In this document: positions 18,463 through 27,478 of the stretch, one piece after another
Layout of the letters: each line of letters begins with the position of its first letter
Position numbering within the stretch: the stretch's first letter is position 1
Origin: Danxiaibacter flavus
GTDB taxonomy: Bacteria > Bacteroidota > Bacteroidia > Chitinophagales > Chitinophagaceae
Length of the DNA stretch: 64,000 nt
Assembly: GCF_041060425.1 (NCBI RefSeq)
Contig: NZ_JAULBC010000014.1
Location: 1 to 64,000, forward strand
Direction: 5' to 3'
Translations under genes and position numbers: made by a program
Notes under the pieces: generated by a model
What the model was told of the DNA's origin: nothing
The model's database searches: none
The model's input: the letters and a program-made list of their open reading frames with translations, nothing else

Positions 18463-18554
18463 CCACGGAGATCCACAAAGAAGACACAGAGCTGCGCAGA
18501 GATTCGCAACACTAACACTGTGCAGCTCTGTGTCTTCTCCTGCTTTTCCTCCGT
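18463..18554. repeat. CACAGAG/CACGGAG inverted repeat between converging genes
   Basis: A perfect 16-bp pair (GAAGACACAGAGCTGC 18480-18495 with its complement 18522-18537) is enclosed by CACGGAG/CTCCGTG ends. It begins about 25 nt after the membrane-protein stop and probably acts as a two-way hairpin. Confidence 0.85.
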
Positions 18555-18596
18555 GTAACAATAAACACATTAGAACCAGGATCTTTATATTATACT

Positions 18597-18627
18597 AAAA
18601 AGGCCGCCTCTGCAATAAGAGACGGCC
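18597..18627 (-). terminator. Rho-independent terminator of metE
   Basis: Stem GGCCGTCTCT / AGAGGCGGCC (minus strand; one mismatch), loop of six bases, followed by a run of five U. It lies 23 nt after the metE stop codon. Confidence 0.9.
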
Positions 18628-18649
18628 CCACTTTTAAAACACAAAAACA

Positions 18650-20968
18650 CTAATCAACAAGGGTTGCTTCTTTCACTTTATTCCTCAGATTTTTTGTTGC
18701 TAACATCATATTCCGGAGGGCATCTTCAGTTTCTTTCCAGCCTCTTGTTTTGAGCCCGCAATCAGGATTTACCCAAAGATTTTTAGCATCAATTACCTTC
18801 AACGCTTTCTCCAGCAACAGCTCCATTTCTTCTGAGGTTGGTACACGCGGAGAATGGATATCGTACACACCCGGACCGATCTCGTTGGGATAATCGAATT
18901 TGGCAAATGCGTCCAATAATTCCATTTGAGAACGGGATGTTTCAATTGTAATGACATCCGCATCCATCGCGGCAATACTATCAATAATATCATTGAACTT
19001 CGAATAACACATGTGCGTATGAATCTGGATTCCGTCTGCCACACCACAGGATGCAACTTTGAAAGCCTTCACCGCCCAGTTTAGATATGCAGCATGATTC
19101 TCTTTTCGCAAGGGCAGCCCTTCACGGATAGCAGGCTCATCTATTTGAATGATCTTAATTCCTTCAAACTCAAGATCTCTAACCTCATCGCGTATAGCAA
19201 GCGCCAACTGCATGGCAGTCGTTTCTCTTGGCTGATCATCACGCACAAATGACCACTGTAACATAGTGACAGGGCCCGTTAGCATACCCTTTACGTACTT
19301 TCCGGTTTGGGATTGCGCAAAGGTGATCCAGTTAACAGTCATCGGTTCTGGTCTGTATACATCACCGTAGATAACCGGAGGCTTTACACAACGCGATCCA
19401 TAACTCTGCACCCATCCGTCTTTTGTGAAGGCATACCCCTGCAATTGTTCTCCGAAATACTCCACCATGTCATTTCGCTCAAACTCGCCGTGCACAAGCA
19501 CATCTAATCCAAGCTCCTCCTGCAAACGAATACAACGGACTGTCTCCTCTTCCAACGCTTGTTGATAAGCTGTTTTAGTAATCGCTTTTTGTTTTACCTG
19601 CGCCCGCAATTTTCTCACATCAACTGTTTGCGGAAAGGAACCGATGGTTGTTGTAGGAAACAGAGGCAGTTTAAGATTCGCATGCTGAACCAACTGTCTT
19701 TTATCAAATGTACTTCTGCGTGATGCGTCGTCTATTGTAACAGCAGCAACTCGTTTCTTCACTTCCTGGTTATGTATAAGCGTGGAAGTTGATCTAGATA
19801 TAACTGATTGTTTATTGGCTTCGAGCAATCCTTTTACACTTTCATCGCCATCCACAGCTTTCTTAAGTGTAATAACCTCCTGAACTTTTTGAGCTGCAAA
19901 AGCCAGCCAGTCTTTTATTTCAGGCGTCAACAATGTTTCTTCTTCCAGATCGCAGGGTACATGTAGCAATGAACAAGATGTTCCGATCATTACCCGTTCC
20001 TTTCCCAATGTTTCAACAGCGCAGTTGATAAAACCCAGTGATTTTTCAAAATTATTCTTCCATATATTTCTTCCATCAACAACACCCAAGGATAACTTCT
20101 TTGATGACGACACAAAACTGCTTTGCAAAATATCATCCAATTGCCCTGAGCATCTTACAAGATCCAGGTGAATTGCCTGAACGGGCAGTTGCAGCACAGT
20201 CTGCAGATTTTCACCATAGCACTCAAAGTAACTTGTGAGTATAACATTCAGCTTCGGCAACTGTTTGTATAATTCTTCATACGTCCACTTGAACGCCAGT
20301 CGTTCTGCATCTTCCAAATTCAATGCAAGACATGGTTCATCTATCTGTATACAAGTGGCTCCTTCTTCCAATAACTGTTTCAATAACTGCACATAAACAG
20401 GAAGCAGGTTCTTCAATAATTCAATCCGATGAAAGCCTTTTTCCTTTTCCTTTCCCAGCAATAGGAATGATACAGGCCCGACAATAACAGGTTTGGTATG
20501 AATGCCATGTTGCTTTGCTTCTTTGAACTCCTTTATGGCCTTATCCGACAATAAGTTGAATTTTTGTCCGGCATAAAATTCAGGAACAATATAGTGGTAG
20601 TTTGTATCAAACCATTTCGTCATTTCCATTGCGGTAATATCATAGCCGTTCTTTTGATAACCACGTGCCATGGCGAAATACAGATCTGTTTCATTAAGCT
20701 TTAATTCCTCAATCAATGAATGATAACGATGAGGAATTGCGCTTACGGCAAGGCACATATCAAGCACCTGATCGTAAAGCGAAAAATCATTAGAGGGAAT
20801 GAGATCAACGCCTGCTTCCTGTTGCAGCTTCCAGTTGTGGAGCCTTATTTCGTTGGCTGTTAATTGCAGATCTCTTAAAGATGCTTTGCCTGCCCAATAG
20901 TTTTCGCAGGCAGTTTTTAGCTGTCGCCGGTTTCCAATGCGTGGATAACCAAGAATGTTGGTGAACAT
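18650..20968 (-). CDS. metE: Cobalamin-independent methionine synthase
   Basis: 772 residues, the usual two-barrel MetE length. It transfers the methyl group of 5-methyltetrahydropteroyl-triglutamate to homocysteine. The N-terminal half starts NILGYPRIGNRRQLK. The catalytic half carries the zinc ligands in IHTHMCYSKF (H652, C654) and NPDCGLKTRGW (C737). The gene has a cobalamin riboswitch about 150 nt upstream and a strong terminator downstream, so it is a single-gene unit. Repression by B12 is the known logic for metE and implies a B12-dependent metH elsewhere in the genome. Confidence 0.98.
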   Translation of the reverse strand: MFTNILGYPRIGNRRQLKTACENYWAGKASLRDLQLTANEIRLHNWKLQQEAGVDLIPSNDFSLYDQVLDMCLAVSAIPHRYHSLIEELKLNETDLYFAMARGYQKNGYDITAMEMTKWFDTNYHYIVPEFYAGQKFNLLSDKAIKEFKEAKQHGIHTKPVIVGPVSFLLLGKEKEKGFHRIELLKNLLPVYVQLLKQLLEEGATCIQIDEPCLALNLEDAERLAFKWTYEELYKQLPKLNVILTSYFECYGENLQTVLQLPVQAIHLDLVRCSGQLDDILQSSFVSSSKKLSLGVVDGRNIWKNNFEKSLGFINCAVETLGKERVMIGTSCSLLHVPCDLEEETLLTPEIKDWLAFAAQKVQEVITLKKAVDGDESVKGLLEANKQSVISRSTSTLIHNQEVKKRVAAVTIDDASRRSTFDKRQLVQHANLKLPLFPTTTIGSFPQTVDVRKLRAQVKQKAITKTAYQQALEEETVRCIRLQEELGLDVLVHGEFERNDMVEYFGEQLQGYAFTKDGWVQSYGSRCVKPPVIYGDVYRPEPMTVNWITFAQSQTGKYVKGMLTGPVTMLQWSFVRDDQPRETTAMQLALAIRDEVRDLEFEGIKIIQIDEPAIREGLPLRKENHAAYLNWAVKAFKVASCGVADGIQIHTHMCYSKFNDIIDSIAAMDADVITIETSRSQMELLDAFAKFDYPNEIGPGVYDIHSPRVPTSEEMELLLEKALKVIDAKNLWVNPDCGLKTRGWKETEDALRNMMLATKNLRNKVKEATLVD

Positions 20969-21117
20969 GTTTTTTTGTTTGTGCGTGAAACAATAATTAA
21001 CATGCGCTTTGCCTGATGCCGTACGAAATAAAGAAGAATGGATATAATACTGCCAATGGAGAGAAGTAAAGTATCAATATCTGACCTGCCTTATATCGTG
21101 AAAGCATATCATCCGCA

Positions 21118-21275
21118 AGGGGCAAGTATCCTGGCTTGTAACAGCTAATGCCGTTCTTCTCATTCCGATGGAACAATGAACATAAATGGCACGCCTTAAG
21201 GTTACTTACAGTAGCACGTCTGCCCGTGAATTACACACGGTTCCTTTTTAATTCCGCTTTTGACGGAAACCCTAT
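21118..21275 (-). ncRNA. Cobalamin riboswitch of metE
   Basis: On the minus strand the leader shows GGAATTAAAAAGGAACC, then GTGTGTAATTCACGGGC, GCTACTGTAA and the closing AAGCCAGGATACTTGCCC, all parts of the cobalamin-riboswitch consensus. It includes the peripheral region, so it looks like the long class I form. The aptamer ends 150 nt before the metE start. Downstream, the element TCTGACCTGCCTTATA (plus, 21080-21095) is nearly shared with the nrdB leader and may belong to the expression platform. Confidence 0.9.
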
Positions 21276-21304
21276 TGCATTGAATATAACAAAGAACAAG
21301 AGCG

Positions 21305-21312
21305 CAAAGATA
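21305..21312 (-). promoter_or_regulatory. Bacteroidota -7 box of metE transcript
   Basis: TATCTTTG on the minus strand is a perfect TAnnTTTG match, about 30 nt before the riboswitch core. A convincing -33 element is not visible. Confidence 0.65.
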
Positions 21313-21412
21313 GGGTAATTGAGAATTGAAAGTTGAGAATTGAAAATGAAGGAGGGCGAATGTGCAGATGTGCGAATGTGCGGATAATTGAAAATGGAAA
21401 GTTGACAATGAA
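21313..21412. repeat. Mixed ATTGAAAATTGA (family G) and octamer (family A) arrays
   Basis: The order is AATTGAGAATTGAAAGTTGA units (21313-21348), then GAATGTGCAGATGTGC octamers (21357-21386), then ATTGAAAATGGAAAGTTGA (21384-21412). It lies upstream of the metE promoter and downstream of nrdA. Confidence 0.85.
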
Positions 21413-21493
21413 GGGAGCGATAGAGCGACTCTGTTGATATTTGAAATGAATATGTATCCTTCTGCGGAGAAAATTAGATGTCTTAGCATAAAA

Positions 21494-21525
21494 CAAAAAA
21501 ACGCAAACCAATGAATGATTTGCGT
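21494..21525 (-). terminator. Rho-independent terminator of nrdA
   Basis: On the minus strand, stem ACGCAAA / TTTGCGT with an 11-nt loop is followed by a run of U and UUUU after one G. It lies about 80 nt after the nrdA stop codon. Confidence 0.8.
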
Positions 21526-21554
21526 CTCTTGTTATAGTCGTCATTTTCCATTTT

Positions 21555-21587
21555 CCCCCGCCTGAATGACGTCAGTCGGGCAGGAAC
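21555..21587. repeat. CCTGCCCGACTGA palindromic element copy
   Basis: The plus strand reads CCCGCCTGAATGACG then TCAGTCGGGCAGG, the reverse orientation of the elements at 16883-16944 and 23988-24047. It lies just after the nrdA stop codon, embedded in ATTGACAATGGA units. Confidence 0.8.
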
Positions 21588-21604
21588 TATCCATTGTCAA
21601 CTTA

Positions 21605-23980
21605 CTATGCGCTGCAGGCTTCGCAACTGCCATCAATCGGGCAGGCTACTCCCTGAACATCGTTGTCATTTTCTTCTTCCTGCTGATTGTTGATCAAAGG
21701 TTGAACCTGTGCGGCACTTTGTTTTTCAACAGTGAACTGAACAGCCTGTGCGGCAGCCTGTGTACGCAGATAATACATACCTGTTTTCAACCCTTTCTTC
21801 CAGGCGTAGAAGTGCATGCTCGTGAGCTTGGCCTTAGTTGGTTGCTGAACAAACAGGTTCAATGATTGTGACTGGCAGGTATAAGCACCTCTGTCAGCAG
21901 CCATATCAATCAGCGTACGTTGTTTGATCTCCCAAACAGTTTTGTACAGATCTTTCATATCCTGTGGTATTTCAGGAATGTTCTGAACTGATCCGTTTGC
22001 AGCGATGATCCTGTTCTTCATTTCATCGTTCCACAAACCAGCTTCAATCAGATCTTTTAACAGGTATTTGTTTACGATGATAAACTCGCCAGACAATACT
22101 CTTCTTACATAAATGTTAGAAGTATATGGCTCAAAACATTCGTTGTTACCCAGGATCTGAGAAGTAGATGCTGTTGGCATCGGAGCAATCAACAATGAGT
22201 TTCTAACACCATATTGCTTGATCTCACCCTGCAGTTTTTCCCAGTTCCACCTGTTACCCGGCACAACACCCCAGAAATCGAACTGGAATACGCCTTTTGA
22301 TAGTGGAGATCCCTCGTAAGTGCTGTAAGTTCCTTCTTTCTTTGCAAGATCACAAGAAGCCTGCATAGCCGCGAAGTACATCGTTTCAGCAATATCCTTA
22401 TTCAATTGTTGTGCAGCTTCACTTTCAAAAGGATGTCTTAATTGGATGAAAGTATCTGCCAATCCCTGGATACCCAACCCAATAGGACGATGACGCAGGT
22501 TGCTGTTGCGTGCTTCATCAACCGGATAATAATTTCTATCAATGATACGGTTCAGGTTAACGGCAGCCTGATAGGTTACTTCATATAATTTCTGATGATC
22601 AAATTCGCCGTTGTTCACAAAACGGGGCAATGCAATAGAAGCAAGATTACAAACCGCCACTTCATCAGGTGCGCAATACTCAACAATCTCAGTACACAGG
22701 TTTGAATTGCGGATAGTTCCTAAATGCTGCTGATTGCTTTTTCTGTTACAAGCATCTTTATACAACATATAAGGAGTTCCTGTTTCTATCTGTGCATCAA
22801 GAATGGCAAACCACAGATCCTGCGCTTTTACAGTTTTTCTCGCCTTACCTTCTTTTTCATAGCGCACATACAGCTCATCAAATTTCTCACCCCAGCTGTC
22901 TGTTAATCCCGGTGCTTCATGCGGACAGAACAAGCTCCACTCTTCATTCGCTTCTACACGTTGCATAAACAGATCAGAGATCCACAGTGCATAGAACAGG
23001 TCTCTTGCGCGCATTTCTTCTTTACCATGATTCTTTCTCAGGTCAAGGAATTCAAAGATATCTGCGTGCCATGGCTCAAGATATACAGCAAATGCTCCTT
23101 TACGTTTTCCACCACCCTGATCTACATAACGTGCTGTATCATTAAATACCCGCAACATAGGGATGATACCGTTACTTGTACCATTGGTTCCGCTGATGTA
23201 AGATCCCGTAGCTCTGATATTGTGAATGCTTAGTCCAATTCCACCGGCTGACTGGGAGATCTTTGCTGTTTGTTTCAATGTATCGTAAATACCATCAATG
23301 CTATCATCCTTCATTGTTAGCAGGAAGCATGATGACATTTGTGGTTTTGGCGTACCCGCATTGAACAATGTTGGTGTTGCATGCGTAAACCAACGTTCAG
23401 ATAACAGGTGATAAGTCTTGATAACTTCTTCAATATTGTCCAAATGAATTCCAACGGCCACACGCATGTACATGTGCTGCGGACGCTCTACCACTTTACC
23501 GTTAAGCTTTAAAAGATAAGAACGTTCTAATGTTTTGAAGCCAAAGTAATCGAAGGCAAAGTCGCGATCGTAGATGATTGTTGAATCCAGCAGATCTGCG
23601 TGTTTGCAGACTACTTCGTAAACCTCATCTTCAATAAGCGAACTACGCAAACCAGTTTTGGGTTCTACATAGTTGTACAACTGTTCAACAGTTGCAGAAA
23701 ATGATTTTACAGTATTCTTGTGCAGGTTGCTTACCGCTACGCGAGAAGCAAGCAAACTGTAATCAGGGTGTATGGTGCTCATTGAAGCAGCCGTTTCAGC
23801 AGCAAGGTTGTCTAGTTCTGTAGTAGTTACGCCATCATATAATCCTTCAATCACTTTCATCGCAACTTTAACAGGGTCGACAAATTTGCTGTTAAGGCTA
23901 TAGCACAGTTTTTCCACCCTTGCGGTAATCTTATCAAACTTTACCGATTCTCTTCTTCCGTCTCTTTTTACTACGTACAT
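21605..23980 (-). CDS. nrdA: Ribonucleotide reductase class I, large subunit
   Basis: 791 residues. An ATP-cone spans about residues 1-95 ([18 protein letters not shown]), giving allosteric control by ATP/dATP. The catalytic barrel has [29 protein letters not shown] and the Tyr-relay/phosphate region [15 protein letters not shown]. The C-terminal tail ends SCEACSA, the redox-active cysteine pair that re-reduces the active site. It reduces ribonucleoside diphosphates with NrdB. It lies 305 bp downstream of nrdB, and the gap contains a perfect 27-bp inverted repeat, so cotranscription with the riboswitch-controlled nrdB is likely but not certain. Confidence 0.98.
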   Translation of the reverse strand: MYVVKRDGRRESVKFDKITARVEKLCYSLNSKFVDPVKVAMKVIEGLYDGVTTTELDNLAAETAASMSTIHPDYSLLASRVAVSNLHKNTVKSFSATVEQLYNYVEPKTGLRSSLIEDEVYEVVCKHADLLDSTIIYDRDFAFDYFGFKTLERSYLLKLNGKVVERPQHMYMRVAVGIHLDNIEEVIKTYHLLSERWFTHATPTLFNAGTPKPQMSSCFLLTMKDDSIDGIYDTLKQTAKISQSAGGIGLSIHNIRATGSYISGTNGTSNGIIPMLRVFNDTARYVDQGGGKRKGAFAVYLEPWHADIFEFLDLRKNHGKEEMRARDLFYALWISDLFMQRVEANEEWSLFCPHEAPGLTDSWGEKFDELYVRYEKEGKARKTVKAQDLWFAILDAQIETGTPYMLYKDACNRKSNQQHLGTIRNSNLCTEIVEYCAPDEVAVCNLASIALPRFVNNGEFDHQKLYEVTYQAAVNLNRIIDRNYYPVDEARNSNLRHRPIGLGIQGLADTFIQLRHPFESEAAQQLNKDIAETMYFAAMQASCDLAKKEGTYSTYEGSPLSKGVFQFDFWGVVPGNRWNWEKLQGEIKQYGVRNSLLIAPMPTASTSQILGNNECFEPYTSNIYVRRVLSGEFIIVNKYLLKDLIEAGLWNDEMKNRIIAANGSVQNIPEIPQDMKDLYKTVWEIKQRTLIDMAADRGAYTCQSQSLNLFVQQPTKAKLTSMHFYAWKKGLKTGMYYLRTQAAAQAVQFTVEKQSAAQVQPLINNQQEEENDNDVQGVACPIDGSCEACSA

Positions 23981-23987
23981 ATATGTT

Positions 23988-24047
23988 AATTGAAAATTGA
24001 TAATTCCTGCCCGACTGAAGTCATTCAGGCGGGGACAATTGAAAATG
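23988..24047. repeat. CCTGCCCGACTGA element flanked by AATTGAAAAT repeats
   Basis: The core CCTGCCCGACTGAAGTCATT continues into CAGGCGGGG. Direct repeats AATTGAAAAT (23988-23997 and 24037-24046) flank it. It sits immediately upstream of the nrdA start codon. Confidence 0.85.
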
Positions 24048-24055
24048 CCCGATCG

Positions 24056-24258
24056 AAGTACGATTTACGAAGTACGAAGTACCTAGTTATCATCTTCTGA
24101 ACAGAACAAAAACATCCTGACTCTCACAACTAAATTGAAGAAAATTGTTTCAGTTTATAAACCTTTAGTATTCGGGATAACGAAAAACCAACAATTAAAA
24201 CACTTCCCATTCTGAAGCATTTTGCACCTGAGTACTTCGTACTTCGTAAATCGTACTT
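24056..24258. repeat. Perfect 27-bp inverted repeat between nrdB and nrdA
   Basis: Arms 24056-24082 and 24232-24258 are exact reverse complements (left arm starts AAGTACGATTTACGAAG). They are made of ACGAAGT-type units and enclose 149 bp. In the nrdB-nrdA transcript this would form a very stable stem. Confidence 0.95.
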
Positions 24259-24285
24259 GGCAATCTCATTTTCAATTTTCCATTA

Positions 24286-25254
24286 CTAAAAGTCTTCATC
24301 TGTTGAAAACACTTCTTCTGCTTTGTTTGAGGTAACGCCGGCTTTTTGATAATCGCCAACGCGTTTTTCAAAGAAGTTTGTTTTGCCCTGGAGGGAGATC
24401 ATCTCCATAAAATCAAACGGATTCGTGGCATTGAACATTTTATCGTATCCCAACGCAACCAGCCATCTGTCCGCAACAAACTCGATATATTGTTTCATCA
24501 GATCGGCATTCATACCTATTAGCTTAACAGGCAAAGCTTCTGTGATAAATTGTTTTTCGATGCTAACGGCGTCCGCTACTATGTTAAACACCTGCTCCTG
24601 TGTTAGCCTGTTTTGCAACATGCTGTACAGTAAACATGCAAACTCGCAATGCAATCCTTCATCTCTTGAGATCAATTCATTGCTGAAGCTTAAGCCCGGC
24701 ATCAATCCGCGCTTTTTCAACCAGAATATGGAGCAGAAACTTCCACTGAAAAAAATACCTTCAACTGCAGCAAAGGCAACCAGTCTTTCAGCAAATGTGC
24801 CGTTGCTGATCCAACGCAACGCCCACTCTGCTTTTTGTTTAACGCAGGGCACCGTTTCTATAGCGTTGAACAATCTTGCTTTTTCAGTTGCATCTTTGAT
24901 ATAAGTATCGATCAATAAAGCATATGTTTCAGAATGAATATTTTCCATCATGATCTGAAAACCGTAAAAACAACGTGCTTCAGGGATCTGTACTTCACTC
25001 ATGAAGTTCACAGCCAGGTTTTCATTTACAATACCATCACTTGCTGCAAAAAAGGCAAGAATGTGTTTTATGAAATGCTGTTCACCTTCGTTCATGCTAT
25101 CCCAATCTTTTAAATCCTGCGACAAGTCTATCTCTTCTGCCGTCCAGAAACTAGCTTCATGTTTTTTATACATTTCCCATATTGCAGGATACTTAATGGG
25201 GAGCAACACAAAGCGTTCTTTGTTCTCTTGTAATAGTAATTCTGTTTGTTGCAT
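24286..25254 (-). CDS. nrdB: Ribonucleotide reductase class I, small (radical) subunit
   Basis: 322 residues. All six di-iron ligands are visible: D73, E104, H107, E165, E199 and H202. The radical tyrosine Y111 lies in the motif ENIHSETY, so this is the tyrosyl-radical type rather than a Tyr-less one. The protein resembles the eukaryotic-like R2 group ([14 protein letters not shown]). It supplies the radical for NrdA. A cobalamin riboswitch lies 146 nt upstream, which places an oxygen-dependent, B12-independent reductase under B12 control. The stop codon is followed directly by ATTGAAAAT-type repeats. Confidence 0.97.
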   Translation of the reverse strand: MQQTELLLQENKERFVLLPIKYPAIWEMYKKHEASFWTAEEIDLSQDLKDWDSMNEGEQHFIKHILAFFAASDGIVNENLAVNFMSEVQIPEARCFYGFQIMMENIHSETYALLIDTYIKDATEKARLFNAIETVPCVKQKAEWALRWISNGTFAERLVAFAAVEGIFFSGSFCSIFWLKKRGLMPGLSFSNELISRDEGLHCEFACLLYSMLQNRLTQEQVFNIVADAVSIEKQFITEALPVKLIGMNADLMKQYIEFVADRWLVALGYDKMFNATNPFDFMEMISLQGKTNFFEKRVGDYQKAGVTSNKAEEVFSTDEDF

Positions 25255-25399
25255 TTTGCCGGATTTTAAATGAATGATGCAATAAGCCGGCGATAGAGGA
25301 GACGAGGATATTGAACTGTGATAAGTTACAGAACAAAACTTTTCCCGAAACTCTGACCTGGCTTATAGAGCGTAAGCGCGTCAAAAAAACAATCATTAA

Positions 25400-25496
25400 G
25401 GCAGATTTTCTGACTTATACCGTTGGTAATTACAGTTGCGCCACAGTCCGGGATTTACACCCGGTTCCCCTTTAATTCCGCAGTTGCGAAAACCCT
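25400..25496 (-). ncRNA. Cobalamin riboswitch of nrdB (short form)
   Basis: The minus strand shows GCGGAATTAAAGGGGAACC, GGGTGTAAATCCCGGACTG, GGCGCAACTGTAATTACC and the close AGTCAGAAAATCTGCC, all consensus parts of the cobalamin aptamer. The peripheral region is much shorter than in the btuB leader, suggesting the class II (adenosylcobalamin) form. A run of seven U follows about 10 nt later. The shared TCTGACCTGGCTTATA element lies downstream at 25354-25369 (plus strand). Confidence 0.9.
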
Positions 25497-25680
25497 AACG
25501 ACAGTGCAATTTTAGAACAGAAAAAAAAGAAGCAATAATTAACTTGTTAACAGGCTGTGTAAAAACGATTTCAACAATTTGTGTGAAACGAGAAAAGCCT
25601 TGCGGCGCAAGACTTTCAGGCAATAGAGATTATGCACGCGACTGCGTGAATTATTTGTTACACATTTTCATACATTTAAT

Positions 25681-25893
25681 TCAATGACTTAATGAATCCG
25701 GAGGAATACCTGCTGAATCGTTTGCCGGAGCGGAGGTGTTAATGGAGCCCCCGTTTGTAATATTACCGGAGTATTTTTTTCCGGATTGAATAAAATAAGT
25801 TACAACGGAACTAACTATTGCAACTATAACACATAGTAAAAGCCAATTTCTTTGTGCGAAATTGAGCCTGTGCTGATGTTGTGAATTTTCCAT
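25681..25893 (-). CDS. Small single-span membrane protein, unknown
   Basis: 70 residues: a short basic N-terminus, one clear membrane helix (WLLLCVIVAIVSSVVTYFI, about 17-35), and a Ser/Asn/Gly-rich tail. I do not recognise a family. The codon pattern is plausible for a gene, but there is no operon partner: nrdB starts about 430 bp away on the same strand. Confidence 0.5.
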   Translation of the reverse strand: MENSQHQHRLNFAQRNWLLLCVIVAIVSSVVTYFIQSGKKYSGNITNGGSINTSAPANDSAGIPPDSLSH

Positions 25894-26082
25894 GGTAACA
25901 TGTTTATATAATCTTGTACAATAATAATGCCCTCGAGTTCATAAATAGAAGTGTAAACTTTGTTTTTATGGCACAATGTTTTTTGTAGTTTGTATGGAAC
26001 GGTACGCTAAGTGAGTAAGCCTGACATCTACAATTTATTTTTCTTTTCACATGCGTCAGTTCTCCCCTGTAAATAACATAAC

Positions 26083-26670
26083 GTGAAGCGGCTTTGTGTA
26101 TCAGGATGTTTTTTTATTCTTCTTGTATTTTCTACAAAATGTACAAAAGAATACAGCTATGTAGGTGATCATAGTGTAGATACTTTTACAACATACGTGA
26201 TACCGGTTAACGAACAGTTCAGTCTTCAAAATTATTATCGTACAACCGACGCTTCCAGCCTGAAGTTCGAAGTCATATTTGATAGTTCCTGCATCTACAA
26301 AACACTCGATCCGCTGAATCAATATGATATCAACAAGCTTTATGGCTTTTCCGATTGCGACAGTGCACATCTTATCAACAGTGCCAGAATTGGCTGGCGA
26401 TGGAGTGATGATTCGCTAAGGCTTTTCGCTTTTGTGCATTATAACGGGCAGATCTTGTCGAAGGAGATGACAACAGCATCAATCGGTAGTATTATTTCTT
26501 GTTCAATAATTTGTGATACCAACATCTATAAGTTTCAGGTGAACGATTCCTGTACAGAAATTCATCGTTTTTGTAATGGAGGGAAGTACCGGCATTACTA
26601 TTTATATCCTTATTTCGGAGGGGATGAAAAAGCTCCTCATGAAGTGGTGATTAAGATACGGGAATTGTGA
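26083..26670 (+). CDS. Orphan lipoprotein-like secreted protein
   Basis: 195 residues starting at a GTG (26083). The N-terminal hydrophobic stretch ends FSTKC, a possible lipobox (residue 20). The body contains an even number of cysteines, the motif NKLYGFSDCDSAHLINSARIG, and a C-terminal KYRHYYLYPYFGGDEKAPHE. No domain is recognised. It stands alone, and its stop is followed within 4 nt by short repeats (GTGAATGGTGAATAGC). Confidence 0.7.
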   Translation: MKRLCVSGCFFILLVFSTKCTKEYSYVGDHSVDTFTTYVIPVNEQFSLQNYYRTTDASSLKFEVIFDSSCIYKTLDPLNQYDINKLYGFSDCDSAHLINSARIGWRWSDDSLRLFAFVHYNGQILSKEMTTASIGSIISCSIICDTNIYKFQVNDSCTEIHRFCNGGKYRHYYLYPYFGGDEKAPHEVVIKIREL

Positions 26671-26672
26671 GG

Positions 26673-26750
26673 AGTGAATGGTGAATAGCAAACGGAGAAA
26701 TGCGATGGATGATGTCTGATCTCTGATCTCTGATCTCTGATGTCTGATTT
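26673..26750. repeat. GTGAATGGTGAATAG and TCTGATC heptamer arrays
   Basis: Two short-unit families are adjacent: GTGAATGGTGAATAGC (26675-26690), then four TCTGATC/TCTGATG units (26715-26748). Both lie just after the lipoprotein stop codon. Confidence 0.8.
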
Positions 26751-26832
26751 CATCAAGTGCAACATCGTAACTAAATCATAACCGCTTCAAAAGTTCCTCA
26801 CATTTGCAACCGTCAAACAAACATAACATCGT

Positions 26833-26962
26833 CAAAATTGAACAGCAGCTGAAAGCTGATCGCTGACAGCCAGAACGGATAGCCAATGCTATGTTCCAGA
26901 CAATATTATGCTTGCGCCAGTCGGGGTTTCCGAAGTCAATTTGATCAAATATCCATTTGACT
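26833..26962 (-). pseudogene. Duplicated 3' end of tamL
   Basis: This stretch is nearly identical to 27421-27560, the end of tamL plus its following AGCTGAAAGC repeats. On the minus strand it encodes KWIFDQIDFGNPDWRKHNIV and WNIA, as in tamL, but loses one base just before the normal GYPF end, so the frame runs on. It has no start or barrel, so it is a dead duplicate tail. Confidence 0.9.
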
Positions 26963-27009
26963 GCCGTTGGTATGGAGCGTAGCAACGTGCTTAAGCCTAC
27001 CAACAACAA

Positions 27010-27400
27010 ATTAGCGAGTTAGACGCTTCACGAATTAGGCTTTTTCATTTTTTTAGCTTATTACTTTCTTTTTCTTGAAAAAAAGAAAGTAATCAAAGAA
27101 AATTCAAGGCAAACATCCCCACAATACTGTGGGGACCGCCCCACGCCTCTCCAAAATGCAGTCCTCCTTCACTTTGTGTAGCAACGTCTACCTACAGTTT
27201 TTAAAAGACATCCATTACAATCCTCCTTCTGTTGCCGGAATTGTAAACAAGCTCATCCCTTTGCTATGTTTAGCTTGGCTCTCTTAAATTTCTAAGGCCT
27301 TGGTCTTCTTTAAACACCTTTGTTGTTCGATTTTCTCGTTGATACGAGGAGCAATAGCTGTGAATGCGAAAATCAGAAATCAAAACATCAGACATTCTTA
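27010..27400. repeat. Complex palindromic element between the two tamL tails
   Basis: It contains the near-perfect palindrome TTACTTTCTTTTTC ... GAAAGTAA (27061-27092), the 7-bp hairpin CCCCACA/TGTGGGG (27117-27134), and an imperfect inverted pair near the right end (TTCGATTTTC about 27328 with GAAAATCAGAAATC about 27368). I see no open frame with coding character. I infer an interspersed non-coding element flanked by the tamL tail duplication. Confidence 0.6.
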
Positions 27401-27435
27401 CCAATCCTCAACCGCTTCAAAATTGAACAGCAGCT

Positions 27436-27478
27436 GAAAGCTGATAGCTAATAGCTCATAGCTCATAGCTAGAAAGGA
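27436..27478 (-). repeat. TAGCTCA heptamer array (family C) starting at the tamL stop
   Basis: The units CTGATAG, CTAATAG, CTCATAG, CTCATAG run into the stop codon of tamL, so the array begins exactly at the end of the gene. Related units occur at 13364-13400, 26838-26870 and 50590-50650. Confidence 0.85.

Noticed and set aside
26776..27009. 77-residue frame as a gene
   Set aside because: Its recognisable part is the out-of-frame duplicated tail of tamL; the rest is repeat-derived.
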